A stretch of 5,367 bases of DNA from an uncultured Prevotella sp. (GTDB lineage Bacteria; Bacteroidota; Bacteroidia; Bacteroidales; Bacteroidaceae): positions 1 through 5,367 of the forward strand of contig CALCUV010000308.1 in the NCBI GenBank assembly GCA_937906765.1, read 5' to 3'. The translations under genes were made by a program, and so were the position numbers. The notes beneath the pieces were generated by a model. The model worked only from the letters and a program-made list of their open reading frames with translations. It searched no databases and had not been told where the DNA came from. Shown piece after piece: positions 1 through 5,367 of the stretch (positions are counted from its first letter, which is position 1; each line of letters opens with the position of its first letter).

Positions 1-136
1 CTTCCTTTATAAGCAACTTACTTTCACCCATGCTATCCGCGGGGATGCAACAGAGAGTTGTGTGGTCGCCATCGCCAATATCTTCGGCAAATGAAAGGTC
101 AATAAGGCGTTCGTTGAGTTCGTCAACTGTGTACAT
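1..136 (-). CDS. nadC: Quinolinate phosphoribosyltransferase (nicotinate-nucleotide pyrophosphorylase), N-terminal part, cut by window edge
   Basis: Only the first 45 codons lie in the window; the rest is beyond the left edge. The translation begins MYTVDELNERLIDLSFAEDI and continues through GDGDHTTLCCIP to a lysine-rich LLIKE segment. The AEDIGDGDHTT block is the N-terminal hallmark of NadC, where members of the family typically read AED(V/I)GxGDxT. NadC makes nicotinate mononucleotide, CO2 and pyrophosphate from quinolinate and PRPP in the cytoplasm, in de novo NAD synthesis. The ATG at 134-136 is chosen because it gives the usual short lead before the AEDIG motif. There is no Shine-Dalgarno sequence, as is normal in Bacteroidota. 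The gene is divergent from nadD, whose enzyme uses the NadC product. Neither the substrate-binding residues further in nor the C-terminal barrel can be inspected here. Confidence 0.88.
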   Translation of the reverse strand, partial: MYTVDELNERLIDLSFAEDIGDGDHTTLCCIPADSMGESKLLIKE

Positions 137-249
137 AATGGTCGTTATGAATATTTTAGAAGTTAAAATTCTGTGGTTCTAAAGCATGAAGGGGTGTTTT
201 ACATACGTAGAAACTGTGAAGTTCATTGCATCTCTAACCTTTCTATATG

Positions 250-257
250 CAAAAGTA
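250..257 (-). promoter_or_regulatory. Candidate nadC promoter, -7 box TACTTTTG
   Basis: Read on the minus strand this is TACTTTTG, an exact match to the Bacteroidota -7 consensus TAnnTTTG. It would start transcription near 243, giving a nadC leader of roughly 107 nt. No clear -33 TTG/TTTG was found about 20 bp upstream, so the call rests on one box and on its position. The identical octamer occurs upstream of menB. Confidence 0.5.
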
Positions 258-291
258 AGGTAAAATTAATGAATAGACCCTATAATTTTCG

Positions 292-299
292 TATTTTTG
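292..299 (+). promoter_or_regulatory. Candidate nadD promoter, -7 box TATTTTTG
   Basis: TATTTTTG matches the Bacteroidota -7 consensus TAnnTTTG exactly and lies in the context TTTTCGTATTTTTGT, 64 bp before the nadD start. The predicted leader is about 55-60 nt. A second, poorer box (TAATTTTC, 283-290) sits just upstream. No good -33 TTG is visible at the expected spacing. It lies about 35 bp from the candidate nadC -7 box on the other strand, so the two promoters would be nearly back to back. Confidence 0.5.
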
Positions 300-305
300 T
301 AAGCA

Positions 306-343
306 AGGGAAAGTTCTTTTTCTTTCTCTACCCCCTTTCCTTC
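306..343 (+). other. Pyrimidine-rich nadD leader with possible hairpin
   Basis: Positions 314-343 are pyrimidine on the plus strand except for one A at 330, and this tract ends about 20 nt before the nadD ATG. GGAAAG (308-313) can pair with CTTTCC (335-340), extended by a G-U and an A-U pair, with a loop of about 21 nt. An alternative five-pair stem forms between 309-313 and 322-326. A role in translation initiation, for example as an unstructured S1-type binding tract, is only a guess. Confidence 0.3.
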
Positions 344-363
344 AATTTAAAGTACTCAAAACG

Positions 364-954
364 ATGAAAATAGGCATCTTTGGAGGTAGTTTTAACCCCA
401 TTCATTTTGGTCACTTACGTTTAGCAGAATGGATTGTTCGTTCTGGTTTCGTAGATGCTGTCTGGTTGATGGTCTCCCCTCAGAATCCTCTGAAACAGCA
501 AAGCGGACTGATGCCTGAAAGTCTTCGTTATGAACTTGCCTCGCTTGCTTGTCAGCAAGTAGAAGGAGTTGAAGCGTGTGATTTTGAGTTTCATTTGGAT
601 CGCCCTAACTTTACATGGCGCACCTTAGAATCTCTGCGTAAAGCCTATCCTCAACACGAGTTTTCGCTTATCATAGGTGAGGATAACTGGTTGATTTTCG
701 AGAAATGGGCACGCTATGAAGAGATTCTTGCCACTACAGAATTGCTTGTTTATCCCCGAGGAACAGAAGTCCAAGAAGGTCCCACGCATCTCTCAAGCAT
801 AGCCAAGCGCATTCAAATTATGCGAGGTGCTCCCTTGTTTCCCTTCAGTTCAACAGAGGTTCGAGAGCGATTTAATAGGGGAGAAGGAGTGAATGATATG
901 ATTCCTGAAGTCGTTGTGAAAAGACTATGCGAGGTGAAGACGGAAGGCCTGTAA
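364..954 (+). CDS. nadD: Nicotinate-nucleotide adenylyltransferase
   Basis: This 196-residue protein transfers AMP from ATP to nicotinate mononucleotide, giving deamido-NAD (NaAD) and pyrophosphate in the cytoplasm. It belongs to the nucleotidyltransferase alpha/beta-phosphodiesterase superfamily. The start ATG immediately precedes the Rossmann-like first strand, and GGSFNPIHFGH (residues 7-17) contains the HxGH ATP-binding motif (His14, His17). Other family landmarks are IIGEDNW (103-109), corresponding to the usual (I/L)GxDN, and SSTEVR (162-167), the C-terminal SxTxxR signature. The length is normal for NadD and the frame is intact. No Shine-Dalgarno sequence precedes the start. The gene stands alone on the plus strand, divergent from nadC and convergent with menC 45 bp beyond its stop. 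Assignment to NadD rather than CoaD or NMN-specific enzymes rests on overall resemblance and on the nadC neighbour. Confidence 0.95.
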   Translation: MKIGIFGGSFNPIHFGHLRLAEWIVRSGFVDAVWLMVSPQNPLKQQSGLMPESLRYELASLACQQVEGVEACDFEFHLDRPNFTWRTLESLRKAYPQHEFSLIIGEDNWLIFEKWARYEEILATTELLVYPRGTEVQEGPTHLSSIAKRIQIMRGAPLFPFSSTEVRERFNRGEGVNDMIPEVVVKRLCEVKTEGL

Positions 955-964
955 ATAATGTATT

Positions 965-993
965 GGAAATTCGCGTGATAGCGAACTAATTCC
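965..993. terminator. Imperfect hairpin between convergent nadD and menC
   Basis: TTCGC (970-974) pairs with GCGAA (981-985) around a six-base loop, and GGAA (965-968) pairs with TTCC (990-993) across an asymmetric internal loop. It fills most of the 45-bp gap between two convergent stop codons, so it could act in both directions. There is no clear T run after it on either strand, so intrinsic termination is weakly supported. Confidence 0.3.
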
Positions 994-999
994 CGCTCT

Positions 1000-2067
1000 T
1001 TAAATCCTTCTGAACAGTTTATTTCCCTCAATCATGAGACCCGTGTGAGGAATATTCTCAACGAATAATTGCCCCGTTCCTAACCCTTGTGCAAAGTCTC
1101 CTGTGTTTAATTCAGAAGTAAATTGCGCAATGGCATTCAGGCCGATGTTGCTCTCAAGTGCAGAGGTGATCCAATAACCAATGTTCAAATCTTTTGCTTT
1201 CTGAATCCACGCTTTCGTACCTTCAAGCCCACCATGCAGAGTGGGTTTTAACACAATATACGATGGACTTATTTCTCGGAGTAAGTCCATTTTTCTTTTC
1301 TCGTCGTTGATGCCAATTAATTCTTCGTCAAGTGCTATGGGGAGTGGGGCAGATTTGCAAAGGTCAGACATCGCCCCCCAATTCCCTTGCCTAATGGGTT
1401 GCTCAATGCTGTGAATGTCTAATTTCGCTAATTCGTGAAGCACCTTTAGCACATTGCTTTCATCAAACGCACCATTTGCATCCACTCTGATTTGCAAGTC
1501 TTTAGCAGAGGCAAATTGGCGCAACTCACGTAGTAATTCCAGCTCCTCTTCAATATGAAGTGCACCAATTTTTAGTTTTACGCAATCAAATCCGGCCTCA
1601 AGTTTGCTCTGCATGCGTCTGCGCATCGTTTCTTTGTCTCCCATCCAAACAAGTCCATTGATAGGAATTCCCGCTTCTCCCTTTGTGAAGGGGGTGTTAT
1701 TGAATGTTAGACCATCATGAGCCTGTAAAGAGCGTAGTGCAGTTTCTAAACCGAAACGCACTGAGGGATAGTTGCTTAAGCAAGTGGTATTGCCTTCCGC
1801 CAAAAACTTCTTGCAACACGCTTCAATCACTTCAAGAAAATTAGAGCAATAGTCGCAAGACAGGTCAAAAAGCGGTGCTATTTCTCCCACTCCTACCTGT
1901 AAATCAGCAAGTATGCGAGGGTCAGAAATGATGCTTCGGCAGAGGTCTTCGTGCAACTCCTCTTCACTCAAGAATACGTACCACACTTGCCTCTCTGTAT
2001 ATACTCCGCGCGAAGTACCTGCAGGGAAACTGAATTTTAGTGTATGTGGCAGAACGTAGTGATACAT
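1000..2067 (-). CDS. menC: o-Succinylbenzoate synthase (enolase superfamily)
   Basis: The 355-residue protein dehydrates SHCHC to o-succinylbenzoate in menaquinone synthesis. It shows the enolase-superfamily layout: an N-terminal capping domain (about residues 1-110, with PAGTSRGVYTER at 15-26) and then a barrel with catalytic and metal residues in order. These are the KLK pair (Lys164, Lys166) in CVKLKIG, Asp196 in RVDANGAF, Glu222 in SIEQP, Asp247 in ALDEE and Lys274 in VLKP. SALESNIG (302-309) matches the C-terminal active-site loop. All three Mg2+ ligands and both acid/base lysines are present, so it should be active. Muconate-cycloisomerase and dipeptide-epimerase relatives share these residues, but the menB and menD neighbours fix the function. 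It starts 32 bp after the menB stop and is probably cotranscribed with menB; no promoter was seen in the gap. Confidence 0.93.
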   Translation of the reverse strand: MYHYVLPHTLKFSFPAGTSRGVYTERQVWYVFLSEEELHEDLCRSIISDPRILADLQVGVGEIAPLFDLSCDYCSNFLEVIEACCKKFLAEGNTTCLSNYPSVRFGLETALRSLQAHDGLTFNNTPFTKGEAGIPINGLVWMGDKETMRRRMQSKLEAGFDCVKLKIGALHIEEELELLRELRQFASAKDLQIRVDANGAFDESNVLKVLHELAKLDIHSIEQPIRQGNWGAMSDLCKSAPLPIALDEELIGINDEKRKMDLLREISPSYIVLKPTLHGGLEGTKAWIQKAKDLNIGYWITSALESNIGLNAIAQFTSELNTGDFAQGLGTGQLFVENIPHTGLMIEGNKLFRRI

Positions 2068-2099
2068 AACTTGTTACGCTTTCTTTTTAAGTGGGTTGA

Positions 2100-2909
2100 T
2101 TAAGGTAAGTGAGGGAATTTAGACCAATCTGGTTTACGCTTTTCCAAGAATGCTTGACCGCCTTCATGAGCTTCGTCAAGCAGGTAGTAAAGCATGGTGC
2201 AATCACCTGCAAGTTGCTGAATACCAGCTTGTCCGTCGAGCTCGGCATTCAATCCTGCTTTAATCATGCGCAGAGCAAGGGGTGAATGTTCCATCATCTG
2301 TTCTGCCCATTTGATACATTCACTTTCAAGTTCTTCGGGCGCTACCACTTTATTCACCATGCCCATTTCATAGGCCTCTTGTGCGGTGTATTGTTTGCAC
2401 ATGAACCAAATTTCACGCGCACGTTTTTGTCCCACAATGCGAGCCATGTAAGAGGCTCCAAAACCTGCATCGAAGGAACCTACACGAGGACCTGTTTGAC
2501 CGAATTTTGCTGTTGATGAAGCAATAGTAAGGTCGCACATCAAGTGGAGCACATGACCCCCACCGATAGCAAAACCATTCACCATGGCAATAACGGGCTT
2601 GGGAAGGGTGCGGATTTGCTTCTGAACCTCTAACACGTTCAAGCGGGGCACATCGTCTTGACCTACATACCCACCGCGTCCTTTGTAATTCATGTCTCCG
2701 CCAGCACAGAATGCCATGTCGCCAGCTCCAGTGAGTAACACCACGCGGATTTTTGCATCCTCACGGCAATAATTGAATGCCTTGCTCATTTCGCTGACAG
2801 TCAGGGGAGTAAAAGCATTGCGATAGCGAGGGCGGTTAATTGTTATTTTTGCAATACCGTTGTAGTATTCAAAAATGATTTCTTCAAAAGGGAGTATTTC
2901 TTTCCACAT
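2100..2909 (-). CDS. menB: 1,4-Dihydroxy-2-naphthoyl-CoA synthase
   Basis: This 269-residue crotonase-family enzyme closes the second ring of o-succinylbenzoyl-CoA to give DHNA-CoA. Visible landmarks are FCAGGD (67-72, oxyanion-hole region), the GGYVG loop with Tyr81, IGGGHVLH (115-122), [12 protein letters not shown] (138-149) and the C-terminal tyrosine segment with Tyr242. By alignment from memory, Tyr81, Gly140, Asp147 and Tyr242 match E. coli Tyr97, Gly156, Asp163 and Tyr258. The Gly in QTGP marks the bicarbonate-dependent type, whereas the Mycobacterium type has Asp there. The protein ends in the family-typical [10 protein letters not shown] segment. The ATG at 2907-2909 lies about 20 bp from a good -7 box, so menB can be transcribed separately from menD, whose stop is 246 bp upstream. 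menC follows after 32 bp. Confidence 0.96.
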   Translation of the reverse strand: MWKEILPFEEIIFEYYNGIAKITINRPRYRNAFTPLTVSEMSKAFNYCREDAKIRVVLLTGAGDMAFCAGGDMNYKGRGGYVGQDDVPRLNVLEVQKQIRTLPKPVIAMVNGFAIGGGHVLHLMCDLTIASSTAKFGQTGPRVGSFDAGFGASYMARIVGQKRAREIWFMCKQYTAQEAYEMGMVNKVVAPEELESECIKWAEQMMEHSPLALRMIKAGLNAELDGQAGIQQLAGDCTMLYYLLDEAHEGGQAFLEKRKPDWSKFPHLP

Positions 2910-2929
2910 AATAGTGATTGTTTGAATTT

Positions 2930-2937
2930 CAAAAGTA
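2930..2937 (-). promoter_or_regulatory. Candidate menB promoter, -7 box TACTTTTG
   Basis: On the minus strand the sequence reads TACTTTTG, an exact match to the Bacteroidota TAnnTTTG -7 element. It ends 20 bp before the menB ATG, which would give a leader of only about 15 nt. No convincing -33 TTG is present about 20 bp upstream. It would drive menBC independently of menFD. Confidence 0.5.
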
Positions 2938-3059
2938 TGTTGTATGCTGTTTTTCCGTTAGTTGTAAATTGAAATCTGCGAAATTAGGTAATTCAATTCC
3001 GTTTATTAAGTATTGGAAACTTCTTAGTTGTATTGCTCCCAATCCTAATCCAATTTCAG

Positions 3060-3086
3060 GAAAAATTAAGTCTCAAAGAATTTTTC
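3060..3086 (-). terminator. AT-only inverted repeat downstream of menD, possible weak terminator
   Basis: GAAAAATT (3060-3067) and AATTTTTC (3079-3086) form a perfect 8-bp inverted repeat with an 11-base loop, about 70 bp past the menD stop on the minus strand. The T run lies inside the second arm rather than after it, and the stem has one G-C pair only. It may therefore be a weak terminator, an mRNA 3' end structure or a protein site. It overlaps the first 21-bp repeat copy. Confidence 0.25.
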
Positions 3087-3119
3087 TTAAGTCTCAAATA
3101 ATTTAAATTAAGTGAGAAT
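3066..3119. repeat. Three repeat copies at 21-bp period in the menD-menB spacer
   Basis: TTAAGTCTCAAA occurs at 3066-3077 and again at 3087-3098. The similarity extends so that 3066-3083 and 3087-3104 match at 17 of 18 positions. A degenerate third copy starts at 3108, keeps TTAAGT and then diverges to GAGAATT. The starts (3066, 3087, 3108) are exactly 21 bp apart, two helical turns, so the units would face the same side of the DNA. A 12-bp palindrome, TAATTTAAATTA, lies at 3099-3110. The array is about 130 bp upstream of the menB -7 box. An operator role is possible but not shown. Confidence 0.55.
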
Positions 3120-3155
3120 TAGTTTTTGCTTAGTTACTTTGCCGTTTCAGGAGTA

Positions 3156-4733
3156 CTATTCGCAGATGTATTCTAATACGAGCGGGCGAGTGTTTTTGGC
3201 ATTTATATGCTCCAATACGAATTGCTTAATCTCCTCTACATCACGGATTAGCTTGTGATTTATAACATACGAACGGCAAATTCCTTCCGCCGTAGCATCA
3301 TGACTTGCAGCAATGAATGGGGCAAGCGCAGGGGAATTTTTAAGACCATTAAATTTGTAGAAAATCTTGCCTCGGTGGTTGTTGAGCAACAAGACGATGA
3401 AATTTTGTTTCAACGCTACATTCCAAAGCGCGTTAGCGTCATAAAAGAAACTCAAATCCCCGATAATACACCCCACGACATGTTCCGTCTTTAAGGAATG
3501 TCCAGCAGCACTGGACAACGAACCCTCAATGCCATTCACTCCTCGGTTGCAATAAACGGGGTAATCACCACCCTGAATATGCGCATTTGCCCATCTCACA
3601 CTGCTACTGTTAGCCACGTGTAATGCTCCAATCCCGACTTCTCGAAGTGCCGTTTCAAAGGCGATTATAGCCTTTTCTTCGTTGCTTATGGGCGGGAGCG
3701 TTAGTTCCTGAAACGCCTCGTTTACAGACGCTTTCCATTCCTGGTGGTAATTGCGTGGTGAAAGTAAGGGGAGTAGTCTTCTGAGAAAAACTATTGGGTC
3801 TGCTTGAATGGCAATATCTACCTTTCCAAATGTCTCTGCAACAGGATTTTCTGGGCCGATGCGAATAATCTTTATGTCCTTTTGCTTACGAAGATGGAGT
3901 TTCACTTGCTTCCCAATGAATGCCCCGCCAATGTGAAGGATGAGGTCGGGCATTTCAGAGGGAGTTGTTCCACAGGCAAGGATTTTCTCCAATTTATCGC
4001 TTAAGTCAGCATCTTTTGCATTACTGATGATTTCAGGTAACAGAGCGATGTGAGCAGATAGTTTTTCAAACAGTTTGGGTTCAAATGCTTCCTGTTGCCC
4101 CATCATAAGAAGCGGACGCTTGGCATTCTGAATCATTTCTGCCACTTGCTGAAGGGCGCTTTCTTCCACTTTGAAAATTTCAGCGCTTCTGTTCGCAACG
4201 TTTACTTTTAACTCAGGGAGTGACCCTTGATTGAAGCCGAAGAGCGGTTCTTCAATTTGAATGTTGATGTGTGAAGGACCTTGGACTGAGAGTATTCGAG
4301 TGATTTCTTCGTTTATTGCATGGAAATCACTGCCTTCCTCGATATTGATGCTGGGGGTATAAGGTTGAAGCGCCTCGTTTTGGGGTAAAGTCTGTCCGTC
4401 AAGGTGTCCTATCCATTCTTCAGGTCTATCGGCAGAAAGAATGATGAGCGGAATGTGTCTATAATACGCTTCAGCTACGGCAGGAAGCGTGTTGAGAAGG
4501 GCACTTCCTGAAGTCACACAAACAACGGTAGGTTTGCGGGTCTCAAGGTAAATTCCAATGGCAACAAATGCCGCAGAGCGCTCATCTGTGACTGGATGAA
4601 GGGTGAAACCTGCTTGGTGAATGTTGTGGCAAAGGGGGGCATTACGTGCTCCAGGGCATGCTACAATGTCTGTAATGCCCTGATTCATCAATATATGCGT
4701 TAGATAGTTGATATGTGCTTTGTCACTATACAT
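3156..4733 (-). CDS. menD: SEPHCHC synthase (2-succinyl-5-enolpyruvyl-6-hydroxy-3-cyclohexene-1-carboxylate synthase)
   Basis: This thiamine-diphosphate enzyme joins isochorismate to the succinyl semialdehyde unit derived from 2-oxoglutarate, the first committed menaquinone step. At 525 residues it is slightly shorter than E. coli MenD (556). The N-terminal Pyr domain has CPGARNAPL (26-34) and DERSAAF (50-56) with the ThDP-activating Glu51. ADRPEEW (101-107) and Gln114 match substrate-site residues. The C-terminal PP domain has NSSSVR (375-380), NRGVNGIEG (396-404), the cofactor/Mg2+ motif GDLSFFYDANALWN (425-438) and NNHRGKIF (451-458). One oddity is that the usual PGSR motif is PGAR (Ala29, at the position of E. 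coli Ser32). The ATG at 4731-4733 lies inside the 3' end of menF, with a 34-bp overlap in another frame that suggests translational coupling. The stop is TAG at 3156-3158, followed by 246 bp without a gene. Confidence 0.96.
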   Translation of the reverse strand: MYSDKAHINYLTHILMNQGITDIVACPGARNAPLCHNIHQAGFTLHPVTDERSAAFVAIGIYLETRKPTVVCVTSGSALLNTLPAVAEAYYRHIPLIILSADRPEEWIGHLDGQTLPQNEALQPYTPSINIEEGSDFHAINEEITRILSVQGPSHINIQIEEPLFGFNQGSLPELKVNVANRSAEIFKVEESALQQVAEMIQNAKRPLLMMGQQEAFEPKLFEKLSAHIALLPEIISNAKDADLSDKLEKILACGTTPSEMPDLILHIGGAFIGKQVKLHLRKQKDIKIIRIGPENPVAETFGKVDIAIQADPIVFLRRLLPLLSPRNYHQEWKASVNEAFQELTLPPISNEEKAIIAFETALREVGIGALHVANSSSVRWANAHIQGGDYPVYCNRGVNGIEGSLSSAAGHSLKTEHVVGCIIGDLSFFYDANALWNVALKQNFIVLLLNNHRGKIFYKFNGLKNSPALAPFIAASHDATAEGICRSYVINHKLIRDVEEIKQFVLEHINAKNTRPLVLEYICE

Positions 4734-5367
4734 TCTGCCGTTTGTTTCTTCGTGTTAATTTCGTGCCATTCCTCTTCTGCCTTACTTTCCTTCAAGAGTC
4801 CGCCACCTGCGTAATATTCAATAGGAGAATTGACGTCCCAATGCGCACATCGGAGGGTGACGAAGAGATGCGTGTCCTTCCCTGAAGCATTAGCAACCTC
4901 CGCATTAACCTTTGAGACATTGAGAGGCCCTGAGCATCCAGCATAATATTTTCGTGGTGAAGTTTCAATCTTCTTTATCGCCTCGTATGCTTCAATCTTG
5001 GGTAAACCACATACGGCGGGAGTGGGGTGAAGCTGACTCAGTATTTCCCCGATGTTATGAGCAGTTGTGAAGTAGAAATCAGTTCTGAGATGCTTGAGTT
5101 GTGCTGCCTCAATGGTTTGGATTTCAGAGTGTGAAAAGGTTGTTGATAGAGGACTAATTACGGAGGTGATGTAATCCGTCACACATTGTTGCTCCTTTTT
5201 GTTTTTCTCGCTCCACTCTGTCTCTTCCTTGTGCATCGTTCCTGCTAATGCCATCGTGTGCCACTGATTTGTGCCCTCATTTTCAAGAAGCACTTCTGTA
5301 AAGCCTCCCGTAGAAGCTCCGATATCCACAGCAACAAGTCCCCTTACATCAATGTCAAAGGATGAAA
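4700..5367 (-). CDS. menF: Isochorismate synthase C-terminal domain fused in frame to a TlyA-like segment; 5' end outside window
   Basis: The open frame runs past the right edge; 221 full codons are visible. From about residue 30 on, it is a chorismate-binding (MST family) C-terminal half. It has HTMALAGT (36-43), LRTDF, then HPTPAVCGLPK and the YYAGCSGP segment, LFVTLRCAH, and GGGLLKES followed by EEEWHEI near the end. These fit isochorismate synthase, which makes isochorismate from chorismate, and the next gene is menD. Upstream, where MenF should read roughly W(I/M)GASPEVLLE, this frame reads DIGASTGGFTEVLLEN, preceded by FDIDVRGLVAV. That is the SAM-binding motif region of TlyA-type rRNA methyltransferases. 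The MenF N-terminal half, including the catalytic-base lysine, is not seen. The upstream GTG at 5327-5329 is an internal valine, not a start. The stop overlaps menD by 34 bp. The MenF half is secure; whether this encodes a working enzyme is unclear. Confidence 0.85.
   Translation of the reverse strand, partial: SSFDIDVRGLVAVDIGASTGGFTEVLLENEGTNQWHTMALAGTMHKEETEWSEKNKKEQQCVTDYITSVISPLSTTFSHSEIQTIEAAQLKHLRTDFYFTTAHNIGEILSQLHPTPAVCGLPKIEAYEAIKKIETSPRKYYAGCSGPLNVSKVNAEVANASGKDTHLFVTLRCAHWDVNSPIEYYAGGGLLKESKAEEEWHEINTKKQTAECIVTKHISTI

Noticed and set aside
196..214. Inverted repeat GTTT-bulge-TAC in the nadC leader
   Set aside because: Only seven pairs with a bulge, AT-rich, and not matching any operator I know.
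179..226. 15-codon minus-strand frame in the predicted nadC leader (possible leader peptide)
   Set aside because: No run of regulatory codons, no ribosome-binding feature and no attenuator-like hairpin set; a frame of this length is expected by chance.
173..367. 64-codon plus-strand open frame starting at GTG, ending at the nadD start
   Set aside because: It spans both candidate promoters, has a biased low-complexity Phe/Lys/Ser composition, resembles no known protein and starts upstream of the likely nadD transcription start.
813..1031. 72-codon minus-strand frame across the nadD-menC gap
   Set aside because: It is the complement of the nadD 3' end and overlaps the menC end in a different frame; no recognisable protein features.
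2918..3106. 62-codon plus-strand frame in the menD-menB spacer
   Set aside because: It runs antisense to the likely menB promoter, has no family features and owes its length to stop-poor AT-rich sequence and the 21-bp repeats.
3134..3142. TTACTTTGC on the plus strand, resembling a Bacteroidota -7 box pointing antisense into menD
   Set aside because: The second base of the consensus is wrong and the nearest TTTG upstream is only about six bases away, so it does not form a promoter at accepted spacing.
5327..5329. GTG taken as the start codon of the MenF frame
   Set aside because: The same frame stays open upstream to the window edge and the residues before it continue the TlyA-like motif, so this is an internal valine.
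5290..5367. Explaining the odd MenF start by a simple frameshift (an adjacent frame reads LLLWISEL, near the expected LWIGAS)
   Set aside because: That adjacent frame has a TAA stop at 5344-5346 and does not continue as MenF, whereas the present frame makes a continuous TlyA-like reading to the edge.

Overview
The window looks like Bacteroidota chromosome, most likely order Bacteroidales and possibly Prevotella-like. Three things suggest this: the protein sequences (MenD, MenB and MenC read like Bacteroides/Prevotella versions), start codons without Shine-Dalgarno sequences, and upstream boxes that match the Bacteroidota -7 consensus TAnnTTTG. The genus is inferred from memory of these families, not from a search. 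No tRNA, rRNA, CRISPR array, insertion sequence or phage gene was seen.

Left part (1-954): two NAD biosynthesis genes are divergently transcribed from a 227-bp spacer. nadC (quinolinate phosphoribosyltransferase, minus strand) is present only as its first 45 codons. nadD (nicotinate-nucleotide adenylyltransferase, plus strand) is complete. Their products catalyse consecutive steps, quinolinate to NaMN to NaAD. The spacer holds a candidate promoter for each direction and a pyrimidine-rich nadD leader.

Middle and right part (1000-5367): a menaquinone (vitamin K2) gene cluster on the minus strand, read right to left as menF (partial), menD, menB, menC. It covers chorismate to isochorismate (MenF), to SEPHCHC (MenD), o-succinylbenzoate formation (MenC) and naphthoyl ring closure (MenB). 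menF and menD overlap by 34 bp. A 246-bp AT-rich spacer with a 21-bp-period repeat and a likely menB promoter separates menFD from menBC. menC ends facing nadD, so menE does not directly follow it.

The most unusual point is at the right edge. The reading frame that carries the MenF C-terminal domain does not continue upstream into ordinary MenF sequence. Its upstream part carries DIGASTGGFTEVLL, the S-adenosylmethionine-binding signature of TlyA-type rRNA methyltransferases, joined in frame to MenF. This could be a real deletion fusion, an assembly chimera, or an unusual MenF. The missing sequence beyond the window would decide.
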